A stretch of DNA of 64,000 bases from Pseudohongiella sp. (GCA_030696315.1 JAUYSM010000049.1:1-64000); one strand, 5' to 3'; counted from the first letter of the stretch, positions 18,843-27,211 are shown. Notes: generated by a model not told the origin, from the letters alone. A program made the numbers and translations.

Positions 18843-19532
18843 TCAGGCAGCTTTTTGATGTGCACGACGATCGTCGATGATGCGTCCGTCCAGAATCTGG
18901 ATATTGCGAGCGCTGCGACTGGCCAATACCGCGTCATGTGTCACCATAATGATGGTGGTGCCCTGACTGTTGATGCTGTGCAGCAGCTCCATCACGCCTT
19001 CGGCAGTGTTGGAATCGAGATTTCCGGTCGGTTCGTCCGCCAGCAAAAACCGCGGCTCGCCGACCAGTGCGCGCGCAATTGCCACGCGCTGCTGCTGTCC
19101 GCCAGACAATTGTGCCGGCAGATGTTTTTTGCGCGACAACAAACCCACCGCATCCAATGCACGTTCGATCCTGTCTTTGCGCTCGGCGGCTTTGACGCCC
19201 CGGTAACGCAGCGGCACATCAACATTGTCAAACAGATTCAAATCCGGCATCAGATTAAAACTCTGAAAAATGAATCCGATTTTCTGATTGCGCATTTTTG
19301 CGCGCTGGAAATCATTAAGAGCAGACACATCCTCGCCATCCAGCAAATACTGCCCGCTGCTGGCGGTCTCCAGCAGACCCGCGATATTCAGGAAGGTGGT
19401 TTTGCCGCAGCCGGAAGGGCCGGTGACGGTGACAAATTCACCCTCGGCAACATGCAGTGAGAAGTCGCGTAGCGCATGTGTCTCAACCACTTCGGTACGA
19501 AAAACTTTATTGATATTGTGCATTTTTAACAT
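18843..19532 (-). CDS. ABC transporter ATPase (MacB/LolD-like)
   Basis: A 229-aa stand-alone nucleotide-binding protein. It shows Walker A GPSGCGKTT, Q-loop FIFQSFNLMPDL, signature LSGGQQQRVAIARAL, Walker B FLLADEPTGNLDS and the switch motif MVTHD. The LMPDLNLFDNV region and PTGNLD are typical of the MacB/LolD/FtsE class. It energises the two downstream FtsX-type permeases and shares the operon with the adaptor gene 11 bases upstream. Confidence 0.9.
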   Translation of the reverse strand: MLKMHNINKVFRTEVVETHALRDFSLHVAEGEFVTVTGPSGCGKTTFLNIAGLLETASSGQYLLDGEDVSALNDFQRAKMRNQKIGFIFQSFNLMPDLNLFDNVDVPLRYRGVKAAERKDRIERALDAVGLLSRKKHLPAQLSGGQQQRVAIARALVGEPRFLLADEPTGNLDSNTAEGVMELLHSINSQGTTIIMVTHDAVLASRSARNIQILDGRIIDDRRAHQKAA

Positions 19533-19543
19533 GAGTAAACTCC

Positions 19544-20818
19544 TTAGCGATTGATAAGCACGGTCTCGGCGTTATTAAAAGTGTCGGTACTGGAGACCAC
19601 AATGGTGTCGCCTGCCTGCAGGCCATTTAGAATCTCGAGATAGGTCAGACTGCTGGCGCCAATTTCGATAGCCGTGCGACGTGCCATACCATCACGCAGC
19701 ACATACGCAACGCGGCCATTGCCGCTATCCACAAACTGACCACGCTGCACCATCAGCACATCCTGTTTTTCCTCCAACAGAATGCGTGTGGTAAGGCGCT
19801 GGTTCTGGCGCAAGCCGTCGGGCACCGTCTCTGCAAAACGCAGACGACCGGTAACCTGGTTGTCAATAATTTCCGGAGACACCGCGACCAGTGTGGCGTT
19901 AAGAGACTGTGTGCCACTGCGCACATCTGCGTTCATGCCAATGGCAAGATCATTGACGTAGGATTCAGGAATCTGCACTTCAATTTCGAAGGCCGACAAA
20001 TCGACCACACTCAGCACGGGTTGATTGCGAATGACGTTGGTTTTCTGATTCACCAACAAGTTACCAACAATGCCGTTGACGGGAGATAGAATGGTCAGTT
20101 CATTAACCTGCCGTGTCAGCTCATTGACCAGCAGTGTCTGCTGTTCCACCGCCAGACGCCGGGTTTGCAGTTCAAATTCCAGGCGTTCATTGTCGAGTTC
20201 AGTATCGAGCACCGCGTGTTTGTGCATGACTTCAGCGGTTTCCATATTGTCGCGCGCCTTGTCGCGGTCCACTTCCGTCACAGCGCCCTGCGCAAACGCG
20301 CGGTCAGCACGATCGAGTTCGCGCTTCGCAGCTTTCAGATTGATGCTGGCTGAGTCCATGGCCTTTTGACTTTCCAGCTGCGCTTGCTGGCTGGCAATAC
20401 GCTGGCGATCATATTCAACGTTCAGTGACAACAAGCGGGATTGCTCTTGCAGCAGCTGATTCTGCAGCTCCGGACTGTCGATGGTTGCCAACACCTGCGC
20501 CTGCTCAACGGTGTCGCCTGAGTCGACAACAAAACTGATGGTGCCACTTTGACTGGCATACAACACCGGGCTCACAGCGGCGACCACGCGCCCCTGTACG
20601 CTGACATCACGCACAAAATTGCCGCGTTCAACAACGGCAGTACGCAAGCGCTCAGCAGACACTGACTCTTGTGCCTGTGCCCAGCGACTGATAGCGGGTG
20701 AAAACAACCAGGCTGCCAGCGCAACGCCGGCAATTAACAGCAAGGGCAGTACAACACGTTTGTGTTTGTTATTGCGCTGGATAGGCACATCCTGCGAGGA
20801 GGTATCACTGATTTTCAT
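19544..20818 (-). CDS. Periplasmic adaptor of efflux system (HlyD/MacA type)
   Basis: A 424-aa membrane-fusion protein. One N-terminal helix (VVLPLLLIAGVALAAWLF) anchors it. A lipoyl half (TISFVVDSGDTVEQAQVLATIDS) precedes a long alpha-hairpin (about residues 115-235, heptad-like, rich in Leu/Gln/Glu). The second lipoyl half (ILSPVNGIVGNLLVNQKTNV) and a beta-barrel follow. It is the first gene of the four-gene efflux operon; no outer-membrane channel gene is adjacent, so TolC is probably shared. Confidence 0.88.
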   Translation of the reverse strand: MKISDTSSQDVPIQRNNKHKRVVLPLLLIAGVALAAWLFSPAISRWAQAQESVSAERLRTAVVERGNFVRDVSVQGRVVAAVSPVLYASQSGTISFVVDSGDTVEQAQVLATIDSPELQNQLLQEQSRLLSLNVEYDRQRIASQQAQLESQKAMDSASINLKAAKRELDRADRAFAQGAVTEVDRDKARDNMETAEVMHKHAVLDTELDNERLEFELQTRRLAVEQQTLLVNELTRQVNELTILSPVNGIVGNLLVNQKTNVIRNQPVLSVVDLSAFEIEVQIPESYVNDLAIGMNADVRSGTQSLNATLVAVSPEIIDNQVTGRLRFAETVPDGLRQNQRLTTRILLEEKQDVLMVQRGQFVDSGNGRVAYVLRDGMARRTAIEIGASSLTYLEILNGLQAGDTIVVSSTDTFNNAETVLINR

Positions 20819-21046
20819 GTCTTGTTGTTCCGTTAAAAGACTGATTGATCAAGCATGCCAGACTGGTGGCTTCTATCTGTGACGAGGCTGCGTGTGAAAA
20901 GGTTTAAAGCCAGAAATCTTAACGGCCATGCCCCGTGCCTTGTTATGAACAAAGCAAAAATGGGGCCAGTCGAGGTATGGCTTAATTTTCAATAGGATAG
21001 GTGTTTGGTATGTCGGTAGGGGTTAGCGAACCTGACCAAGAATTCG

Positions 21047-21976
21047 CTAAATTACGTACACTTCAAGGGACTGTCGTACAAAGTCGCGGAAGACCCGAAC
21101 GCGCGCGGGAGCATCGCGACCGCCCAGACTAATGGCATACAGCGTACCTCTGGAGATCGTCCATTCCGGGAGCACCGGCACCAACGCGCCTGAGGAAACC
21201 AATGCGCTCGTGATCATGCTCGGGATAGCGCCTATGCCGCCGCCGGCCAGCACAACACGGAGCACGCTGGCATAATCGCTGGTGCGTATCACCGGATTTG
21301 CAATGATCTGCGCCGTTCTGCCGCGCTTATCGGTCAATAACAACTGGTTTGTACCAAGCACTTCCCGCGATAACACCAAGGCATGTTCTGTGATTGCAGA
21401 CGGCGTTGCAGGACCCCCGCCGTTTACCGCAAGGTACTCCGGCGCAGCATATAGCCCAATGCAGAAATCCACGACTTTAGATGCCCGATACCCCATATCC
21501 GGTAAGGTGTCGATGCTGGCTCGTAACGCCAGATCAATGCGATTGGCTGCCAGATCCAGTGGCGAATCGGTAATCAAAAGCTCCACGTTAATCTGTGGGT
21601 GCAATTGCCGGAATCGCACCACCAGTGCGGGCAGCACATCCATGCCTACATCCACCGGCGAGGTCACACGTAATTGCCCACGCAACACATCCTGCGACTG
21701 ACGTGCGCCGGCCACCGCATCATCCATCCATTTGAGCGCTTCTCTGGCTTTGGTAAAAAAGACAGCGCCTTCTTCTGTTGGCGTTACTGCTCTGGGCGTG
21801 CGTGCCAGCAAGGTGGTGCCAAGCCGGCTTTCCAGCCGGGAAATGCGACGACTGATACTGCCTTTGGTTTCGTGCAACTGGTGCCCGGCCGCAGTCACCG
21901 TACCGAACTCAATCACCGCACAAAACGCCCGCACATCCTCAATGGCGCCGCCCAAGGTTTCTGATTCGTCAACCAT
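21047..21976 (-). CDS. LysR-family transcriptional regulator
   Basis: A 309-aa regulator with an N-terminal winged helix-turn-helix (DVRAFCAVIEFGTVTAAGHQLHETKGSISRRISRLE) and a C-terminal periplasmic-binding-like effector domain. It is divergent from the DoxX and extradiol-dioxygenase genes, with 97 bases between starts, the usual arrangement for a LysR protein controlling its neighbours. ATG 21976 has GGA just upstream; a TTG nine bases earlier is less likely. The effector is unknown, possibly an aromatic or quinone compound. Confidence 0.88.
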   Translation of the reverse strand: MVDESETLGGAIEDVRAFCAVIEFGTVTAAGHQLHETKGSISRRISRLESRLGTTLLARTPRAVTPTEEGAVFFTKAREALKWMDDAVAGARQSQDVLRGQLRVTSPVDVGMDVLPALVVRFRQLHPQINVELLITDSPLDLAANRIDLALRASIDTLPDMGYRASKVVDFCIGLYAAPEYLAVNGGGPATPSAITEHALVLSREVLGTNQLLLTDKRGRTAQIIANPVIRTSDYASVLRVVLAGGGIGAIPSMITSALVSSGALVPVLPEWTISRGTLYAISLGGRDAPARVRVFRDFVRQSLEVYVI

Positions 21977-22073
21977 AAGTTCCAATCCTGCTGTCTTACG
22001 TGAAAATGGAAACTGCTGCAGTATGCACTCCGTACCGACAACACGTCACCCTCATTCACTCAGGAGCAACACG

Positions 22074-22550
22074 ATGACTGCACATATTGATCAATACCCA
22101 GCCACAAATCAGCTGTCTGCTGGTACCCATCTGCCCTCTAACGTTAGCCTGCTGGCCTATCCCCTGATGCGGGTGACCACCGGACTTCTGCTGATGCCAC
22201 ACGGCGCCCAGAAACTCTTTGGGCTGTTTGGTGGTTACGGTCTTACCGGAACCGGCATGTACTTTGGTGATACGCTGGGCCTGCAACCGGGCTATTTGTT
22301 TGCATTGTTGGCTGGTCTGGTTGAGTTTTTTGGCGGCTTGGCGCTGGTATTGGGTTTGCTGACAAGACCCGCTGCTGCCGCGGTTGCTGTGATGATGGCC
22401 GTCGCGATCAGTGTCCACCTGCCAAACGGTTTCTTCTGGACCAGCGGTGGTTACGAATACCCGCTAATGTGGTTGGTGTTTGCTTTTGCGCTTGTGCTGG
22501 GCGGTGGCAGGGAGTTTTCCCTTGATCGGCGCTTTGGCTGGAGAATCTGA
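22074..22550 (+). CDS. DoxX-family membrane protein
   Basis: A 158-aa protein with four hydrophobic helices in its last 130 residues. The motifs RVTTGLLLMPHGAQKLFG, near the first helix, and GLVEFFGGLALVLGLLTRPAA are those of the DoxX/YphA family, which is linked to quinone or thiol redox homeostasis. The start ATG follows AGGAGCAACACG. The extradiol dioxygenase gene begins 4 bases after its stop, so they form one transcript, probably under the divergent LysR regulator. Confidence 0.85.
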   Translation: MTAHIDQYPATNQLSAGTHLPSNVSLLAYPLMRVTTGLLLMPHGAQKLFGLFGGYGLTGTGMYFGDTLGLQPGYLFALLAGLVEFFGGLALVLGLLTRPAAAAVAVMMAVAISVHLPNGFFWTSGGYEYPLMWLVFAFALVLGGGREFSLDRRFGWRI

Positions 22551-22554
22551 ACAG

Positions 22555-23364
22555 ATGAAAACGCACATCATGCCCACACTATTTGTGCCACACGGTGCCG
22601 GCCCGTGCTTTTTTATGGACTGGAGCCCGGCAGATACCTGGATGAAGATGGCAGACTGGTTACGCAGCATCCCTGCGCTGGCGAGTGCCAGGCCCAAGGC
22701 GCTTTTGGTGATATCCGGGCATTGGGAAACCCGGCGCTTTACGGTGAATGTCCAGGCATCGCCGCCGCTTCTGTTTGATTACGCGGGATTCCCGGCCCAT
22801 ACCTACCAATTGGAATATGGGGTGTCGGGATTTCCCGAGCTGGCGGCGCAGGTGCAGGACTTGCTTGAAGCCGCCGGTATTCACGCTGAACAGGAGGACG
22901 CGCGTGGCCTCGATCATGGCGTGTTTATACCCATGAAAGTGGCGTTTCCAGCCGCTGATGTGCCGATTGTGCAGCTCTCACTCAGGGTTGGCCTCAGCCC
23001 TGCCGAGCATCTGGCAATGGGCCGTGCGCTGGCGCCATTGCGTCAACAAGGTGTTTTGATCGTTGGCAGCGGCATGAGCTATCACAACATGAGACGCTTC
23101 CGACTGGATGACAGCCAGTTGGACCCGGACTCGGTGAGATTTGATGACTGGTTATCCGAGACCGTTGCGATGCCATCTGCTGCCCGTGCTCAGCGCCTGA
23201 TCGAGTGGGCCTCAGCACCCGGCGGTCGAGCTTCGCATCCGCGCGAGGAACACCTGTTACCGTTGCATGTGGTTGCGGGTGCCGCTGGTGACGACAGCGG
23301 TCAGCGCGTGTTCCGGGATCGCGTGATTGGCAGCATACAGTCAGCGTTCATGTTTGGTGGCTGA
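22555..23364 (+). CDS. DODA-type extradiol aromatic-ring-opening dioxygenase (LigB fold)
   Basis: A 269-aa enzyme of the 4,5-DOPA dioxygenase / YgiD class, an iron (or zinc) enzyme acting on catechols. Candidate metal-site histidines are in VPHGAG, ISGHWET, SYHNMRR and HLLPLHVV. Length fits the family. It is coupled to DoxX by a 4-base gap. The physiological substrate is unknown; YgiD cleaves L-DOPA. DoxX next to such a dioxygenase suggests detoxification of catechols or quinones. Confidence 0.85.
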   Translation: MKTHIMPTLFVPHGAGPCFFMDWSPADTWMKMADWLRSIPALASARPKALLVISGHWETRRFTVNVQASPPLLFDYAGFPAHTYQLEYGVSGFPELAAQVQDLLEAAGIHAEQEDARGLDHGVFIPMKVAFPAADVPIVQLSLRVGLSPAEHLAMGRALAPLRQQGVLIVGSGMSYHNMRRFRLDDSQLDPDSVRFDDWLSETVAMPSAARAQRLIEWASAPGGRASHPREEHLLPLHVVAGAAGDDSGQRVFRDRVIGSIQSAFMFGG

Positions 23365-23381
23365 GGGAGCTGCTGCCTTGG

Positions 23382-23795
23382 TTAAGGCCGGTTTGCAGTA
23401 AATTCATCCAGCACCTGCCAGTGTCCGCCTTTGTCCGGCCCGATGCGTTTGAGTCGCCCGGCTTCCCGCAATTTACGGATGGCGCGCTCAACCGCGCTTT
23501 GGGATTTGCCAAGACTGGCTGCCAGTTGTGGAATCGACAGTTCAGGGGCCTCGCGCAGGCTTTCTTCAATCGCGGTCAGGATGAATTCTATAAAATTTGA
23601 GCAGTCAGCTTGAGCATCGGCGGCGGCCAACTGATCGTAGTATGCCTGTTGACGTCGCTTGATCACTGTTTCTACCGGTAGATAAGCCAGCACCGGCTGC
23701 CAACGGCTCAGAATTAGCGTTTGCCATAGCCGGCCCATTCTCCCATTGCCGTCACTGAACGGGTGGATGAACTCAAATTCGTAGATGCCAAGAGA
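23382..23795 (-). pseudogene. Fic-family protein, C-terminal remnant
   Basis: The minus strand reads YEFEFIHPFSDGNGRMGRLW, a full Fic AMP-transferase motif (HPFxDGNGRxGR), followed by a helical region and a winged-helix-like C-terminus (IPQLAASLGKSQSAVERAIRKLREAGRLKRIG). Upstream, the frame hits a TGA at 23796-23798, just four residues before YEFEF, where a normal Fic protein has 150-200 more residues. The 5' two-thirds is therefore lost. The break abuts a glycosyltransferase fragment on the opposite strand. Confidence 0.85.
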
Positions 23796-23804
23796 TCAAG
23801 CCGA

Positions 23805-24044
23805 ATGCCTGACAGTTCATTTTTCTCAGCCATCAAATCGGTTCTGATTGTCAGTCCAAACGTGAGGCTGGGTAACTACCTGCTGTTGACGCCGCTGCTG
23901 ACAGAGTTGGAGAAAAAATTTCCACGTGCCCGCATCGATATTCTCACCGCGAGCCAGAATGCCCCTGCCATCTTTTCGGGCTTTTCGACGGTTGATCGGG
24001 TGCTGGTCTGTATTGGGAGCATCAGGAGCGCAAGGACAAATTGA
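23805..24044 (+). pseudogene. Glycosyltransferase family 9 (heptosyltransferase-like), N-terminal remnant
   Basis: The first ~68 codons resemble the start of GT9/heptosyltransferases: VLIVSPNVRLGNYLLLTPLLTELEKKFP, then ARIDILTASQNAPAIFSGFSTVDRV. Similarity ends near 24010, and the frame stops after RSARTN where ~250 more residues are expected. The gene begins ten bases from the broken end of the Fic fragment, so both were probably truncated in the same or successive events. Confidence 0.7.
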
Positions 24045-24316
24045 ATCGCAGTCCATTAAGTGCGACAGGCTTGGCGATCAATCCAGTATCAGGGGCAAGA
24101 CGGGTGGCTCTCTCCTCACACAACAGCGTAATCGTGACCAGGCTTAGCCAACGCTTGACTGCTCCCCGCACGCACTGCTATATCTAAGGGGCTATTTTCG
24201 TTACTTGGACGTTTCTGAATCAACGTGAACAATAAAACCGCACTTCGCTTTACCTGCTCTGACTACGACTTCCACTTCCAATTTGACAACGATTCTCACT
24301 GCAGGCGGGTGACAAG
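24045..24316. other. Non-coding debris between GT9 fragment and CNNM gene
   Basis: I see no convincing gene, tRNA or terminator in these 272 bases. One 13-base string, GGTGGCTCTCTCC (near 24105), recurs at about 27206 beside the CRISPR remnant; the flanks do not match, so this may be chance. Confidence 0.4.
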
Positions 24317-25693
24317 GTGATTGAACCGATACTTGCCCTGCTGATCGGAATCATCATTATTCTCGCGATTATTGCCGTCAATGGCTATTTTGTTGCGCAG
24401 GAATTTGCGTACATGGCGGTTGACCGCACGCGGCTTGCTGCACGTGCTGCGGAGGGCGACGCCGCGGCAAAACAAGCGCTGCTGGTGACCAAACGCACAA
24501 GTTTCATGTTATCGGGTGCTCAGCTTGGGATCACTGTCACGGGCCTGCTGGTGGGATTTGTCGCCGAGCCGTTGGTTGGGGAATCGTTGGGCGTGCTGCT
24601 GGGTGGCGTGGGCATTCCGACCGAGGTTGGCGTTGCCATTGGGACCGTGTTGGCTCTTGTCGCAGCCACCATCATCCAGATGATCTTTGGCGAGCTCTAC
24701 CCGAAGAATCTTGCTATCGCCAACTCCGAGCCGCTCGCGCGCCGGCTGGCCAGTTCGACGCTGCTGTATCTGACAGTTTTTGGTTGGCTCATCGGGTTCT
24801 TCGACAAATCCGCTAACCTGTTGTTGCGGGCGCTGCGCATCGAGCCTGTTCACGATCTTGATGTCAGTGTCTCAGCAGACGACTTGCCGCGTATCATCGC
24901 CGACTCTCGCGACAGTGGAGACCTGCCGCTTGAGCTCTCACTGATGATTGACCGCATTCTCGATTTCCCCCAACGCGACGTTGAGCACGCGATGATACCG
25001 AGGTCGCAAGTTGACTGGCTGCGCCCTGAGACAACACTTGGCGAGCTTCGTGATCTCATGGCCCGTGGACATACACGCTACCCGGTGGTTGACGACGACA
25101 CCCCGGTGGGTGTTGTGCATCTGACTGACGTGCTTGTGCGCCTCTCCAAAGGCGGCGCCGAAGACGACCCTGTTTCCTCCGTGATGCAAACTGCGATTGT
25201 GTTACCTACATTGATGCCACTGCCTGATGCACTCACACAGCTGATTCGAGCCAACAACAAGCTAGCCTGCGTGATTGATGAGTATGGTGGCTTTGTTGGG
25301 GTACTGACACTCGAAGATCTTGCCGAAGAGATCGTTGGCGAAATCACCGACGAACATGATAGCGAGGCTGGAGAGCCTGTTGTGCCTGCAGGCGAAGGCA
25401 TTTGGTTAATGGATGGAGATGTGCATCTGGATGAGGTTGAGCGTGTGATTGGTTATGTTCTTCCGCGAGGTGATTTTGAGACAGTAGCCGGCATGCTTAT
25501 CGCAGAGCTTGGAGCCTTGCCTGTTAAAGGCGTTACAGTGACCGTTGACCTGCCTGTTGATCCGGCAGAACTGGTTGCCGATGTGCCGGTTCGACGACAA
25601 CTGGTGGTTGATGTTCTGCGTGTCGAGCGCTATGTCCCAACCGAGGTGCGTGTGCGTTTGGTTGCGATGCTGATGTCTGAGGAAGAACTGTGA
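24317..25693 (+). CDS. Hemolysin-like CNNM/CBS/CorC membrane protein (first of a pair)
   Basis: A 458-aa protein with a DUF21/CNNM membrane domain (about residues 1-190, with YFVAQEFAYMAVDRTRL and SGAQLGITVTGLLVGF), a CBS pair (about 210-340, MIPRSQVDWL and VIDEYGGFVGVLTLEDLAEEIVGEI) and a CorC/HlyC domain. The family is implicated in Mg2+ or cobalt efflux. The GTG start at 24317 has no strong RBS. The wording of the CNNM motifs resembles actinobacterial tandem CNNM pairs more than proteobacterial CorC/YfjD, suggesting horizontal acquisition. Its last bases overlap the next gene (GTGA). Confidence 0.85.
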   Translation: MIEPILALLIGIIIILAIIAVNGYFVAQEFAYMAVDRTRLAARAAEGDAAAKQALLVTKRTSFMLSGAQLGITVTGLLVGFVAEPLVGESLGVLLGGVGIPTEVGVAIGTVLALVAATIIQMIFGELYPKNLAIANSEPLARRLASSTLLYLTVFGWLIGFFDKSANLLLRALRIEPVHDLDVSVSADDLPRIIADSRDSGDLPLELSLMIDRILDFPQRDVEHAMIPRSQVDWLRPETTLGELRDLMARGHTRYPVVDDDTPVGVVHLTDVLVRLSKGGAEDDPVSSVMQTAIVLPTLMPLPDALTQLIRANNKLACVIDEYGGFVGVLTLEDLAEEIVGEITDEHDSEAGEPVVPAGEGIWLMDGDVHLDEVERVIGYVLPRGDFETVAGMLIAELGALPVKGVTVTVDLPVDPAELVADVPVRRQLVVDVLRVERYVPTEVRVRLVAMLMSEEEL

Positions 25694-26706
25694 ACGACCC
25701 GTTGATAATCACGCTTGCGACTATCGCTCTAATCGCGCTGAGCGCCTTTTTTGTCATTATCGAGTTCGCGCTACTCGGTGCCCGCCGACAACGACTCGAA
25801 GAGCTTGCAGTTAACAGCCGCGCTGCTCGAGCGGCATTGCGCGGCATGAACGACTTGACCTTAATGCTGGCAGGGGCTCAGCTTGGAATTACCTTTTGCA
25901 CATTTGCCCTGGGTGCGGTGACCAAGCCAGCTGTCGATGCCTGGCTCAGCCCGGTGTTTTTAGCCTTGGGGTTGCCCGATTGGGCTGCCACTGGCGCAGC
26001 ATTTGCCCTCGCGCTGTTTATCGTCACCTTCTTGCATCTGGTTATCGGTGAAATGGCGCCCAAATCCTGGGCTATTGCGCACCCTGAAAAGTCTGCGTTG
26101 GCCATTGGCGTTCCGGCGCGCGCATTTGTCTGGACACTGCGCCCGTTATTAAGTTGGGTGAATAACATCGCGAACCGTCTCGTCAAGGCCAGCGGCGTTG
26201 AGCCAGTGGAGAGTGCTGCAGTTGGGGGGCAAGATATCGCAACCATCCGACAGCTTGTTGAACACTCGGCGAAAGTCGGCACACTGGAGCCGCAGATGCA
26301 ACAGCAGATTTCAGGTCTGATCGACCTGGGTACGCTGCCAGTTGAGAATCTGCTCAGTGGGGGCAATATGCCATCACACGTGTTGCAAGGGGCAACCGTA
26401 GCTGATGTTCGCGCAGTGGCCGCTCAATCGGGACATTTGCGTATTCTGGTGTTTGGCGCTCCTGGCTCCACACCTCTGGTAGTCCATCTGCGCGACACAT
26501 TGATCGAACCGGATACTCGTCCAGCCCACGAACTTGCGCGCCGTGTTTTTGTGCTCGATGCAAAAACGCCTGTTTACGAGGCGCTCGCCCGTATGCGCAA
26601 GTCTAAGGTACAGCTCGCAGTAGTTATGAGCGATGGGCGTATGCGCGGCGTGGTGACGCTCTCTGATATCCTGGAGCGGGTATTGCCGGTTGCTGTGCCG
26701 TTGTAA
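25690..26706 (+). CDS. Hemolysin-like CNNM/CBS protein (second of a pair)
   Basis: A 338-aa shorter paralogue of the preceding gene: a CNNM domain (AFFVIIEFALLGARRQRLEEL, LAGAQLGITFCTFALGA, VIGEMAPKSWAIAHPEKSA) and a degenerate CBS pair, with no CorC domain. A long/short pair like this is typical of actinobacterial genomes, where both probably form one transporter. The GTG start overlaps the previous stop by four bases. A GC-rich stem-loop follows at 26716-26737. Confidence 0.83.
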   Translation: MNDPLIITLATIALIALSAFFVIIEFALLGARRQRLEELAVNSRAARAALRGMNDLTLMLAGAQLGITFCTFALGAVTKPAVDAWLSPVFLALGLPDWAATGAAFALALFIVTFLHLVIGEMAPKSWAIAHPEKSALAIGVPARAFVWTLRPLLSWVNNIANRLVKASGVEPVESAAVGGQDIATIRQLVEHSAKVGTLEPQMQQQISGLIDLGTLPVENLLSGGNMPSHVLQGATVADVRAVAAQSGHLRILVFGAPGSTPLVVHLRDTLIEPDTRPAHELARRVFVLDAKTPVYEALARMRKSKVQLAVVMSDGRMRGVVTLSDILERVLPVAVPL

Positions 26707-26715
26707 AGATACTTT

Positions 26716-26737
26716 CCCCGGCCAGCAGGGACCGGGG
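26716..26737. terminator. Stem-loop after the CNNM pair
   Basis: CCCCGG / CCGGGG around a 10-base loop lies 9 bases after the CNNM stop. There is no T-run on the plus strand, so it is a weak terminator candidate. Confidence 0.4.
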
Positions 26738-26781
26738 CGTGAAGGTTGCCAACCACTTTGCTACAAAAGCGCAGTCAGGTT

Positions 26782-27036
26782 TTAATTCAACACCGCTTCA
26801 TAGACCACGCGCTGTGCCGTTGTGTTATCAAACGGTGCGCCGCGCGGGCCCCCTCGTTTTTGTTCCATGTAAATCATAAAAAACTCGTTTTCGGGATCAA
26901 CCAGAAACAGCGTACCGCCAATGCCGCGCCAGCCAAAGTTGTGCGCGCCGTCGGGGTTGCTGGCATCCACAGGCTGCAGGTGGAAACCCATGCTCCAGTC
27001 GCCACGGTTGCCATAGAAGAAAAATTCGCGTGATAC
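26782..27036 (-). pseudogene. Duplicate 3' end of the serine hydrolase gene
   Basis: This stretch encodes the last 84 residues (VSREFFFYGNRGDWSMGF... to the stop) of the intact serine hydrolase gene at 29193-30461, in the same orientation 2.4 kb away. The amino-acid sequences are identical, yet about a dozen of ~255 bases differ, all at synonymous positions. At 27037 homology stops abruptly and unrelated sequence with CRISPR-like repeats begins. There is no start region, so it is a dead fragment. Confidence 0.9.
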
Positions 27037-27068
27037 GTTCTCAGGTTTTCTACCAATCCAGGTTCTAG

Positions 27069-27100
27069 GTTTCAATCCACGCGCCCGGGAGTGCTGCCCA
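27069..27100. CRISPR. Orphan type I-C-like CRISPR repeat
   Basis: The segment begins GTTTCAATCCACGCGCCCGG; its complement ends CGCGTGGATTGAAAC, the characteristic 3' end of type I-C (Dvulg) repeats, whose length is also about 32. The distal half does not form the usual perfect stem. Only one copy is present, 32 bases after the serine-hydrolase duplicate ends. There are no cas genes in the window. Confidence 0.5.
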
Positions 27101-27123
27101 ACAAAGTATCCGTCCCGATGCCA

Positions 27124-27211
27124 TTTCTAAGCTGCCTGTTCGGCAGTGAAGGCTAGTTGGATGCCTGATGGTTGTAGGCTGGCTTTCTAAGCTGCCGAAA
27201 GCAGGTGGCTC
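27124..27211 (-). CRISPR. Remnant of a type I-F CRISPR array (repeat, 32-nt spacer, degenerate repeat)
   Basis: The reverse complement of 27124-27151 is CTTCACTGCCGAACAGGCAG followed by CTTAGAAA. This closely matches the 28-nt type I-F repeat (GTTCACTGCCG...GGCAGCTTAGAAA). A second, degenerate unit starts exactly 60 bases later (27184), preserving TTTCTAAGCTGCC before diverging but still able to fold CTGC/GCAG. The 28+32 period is the canonical I-F spacing, and the spacer is 27152-27183. No further units or cas genes follow. Confidence 0.65.
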
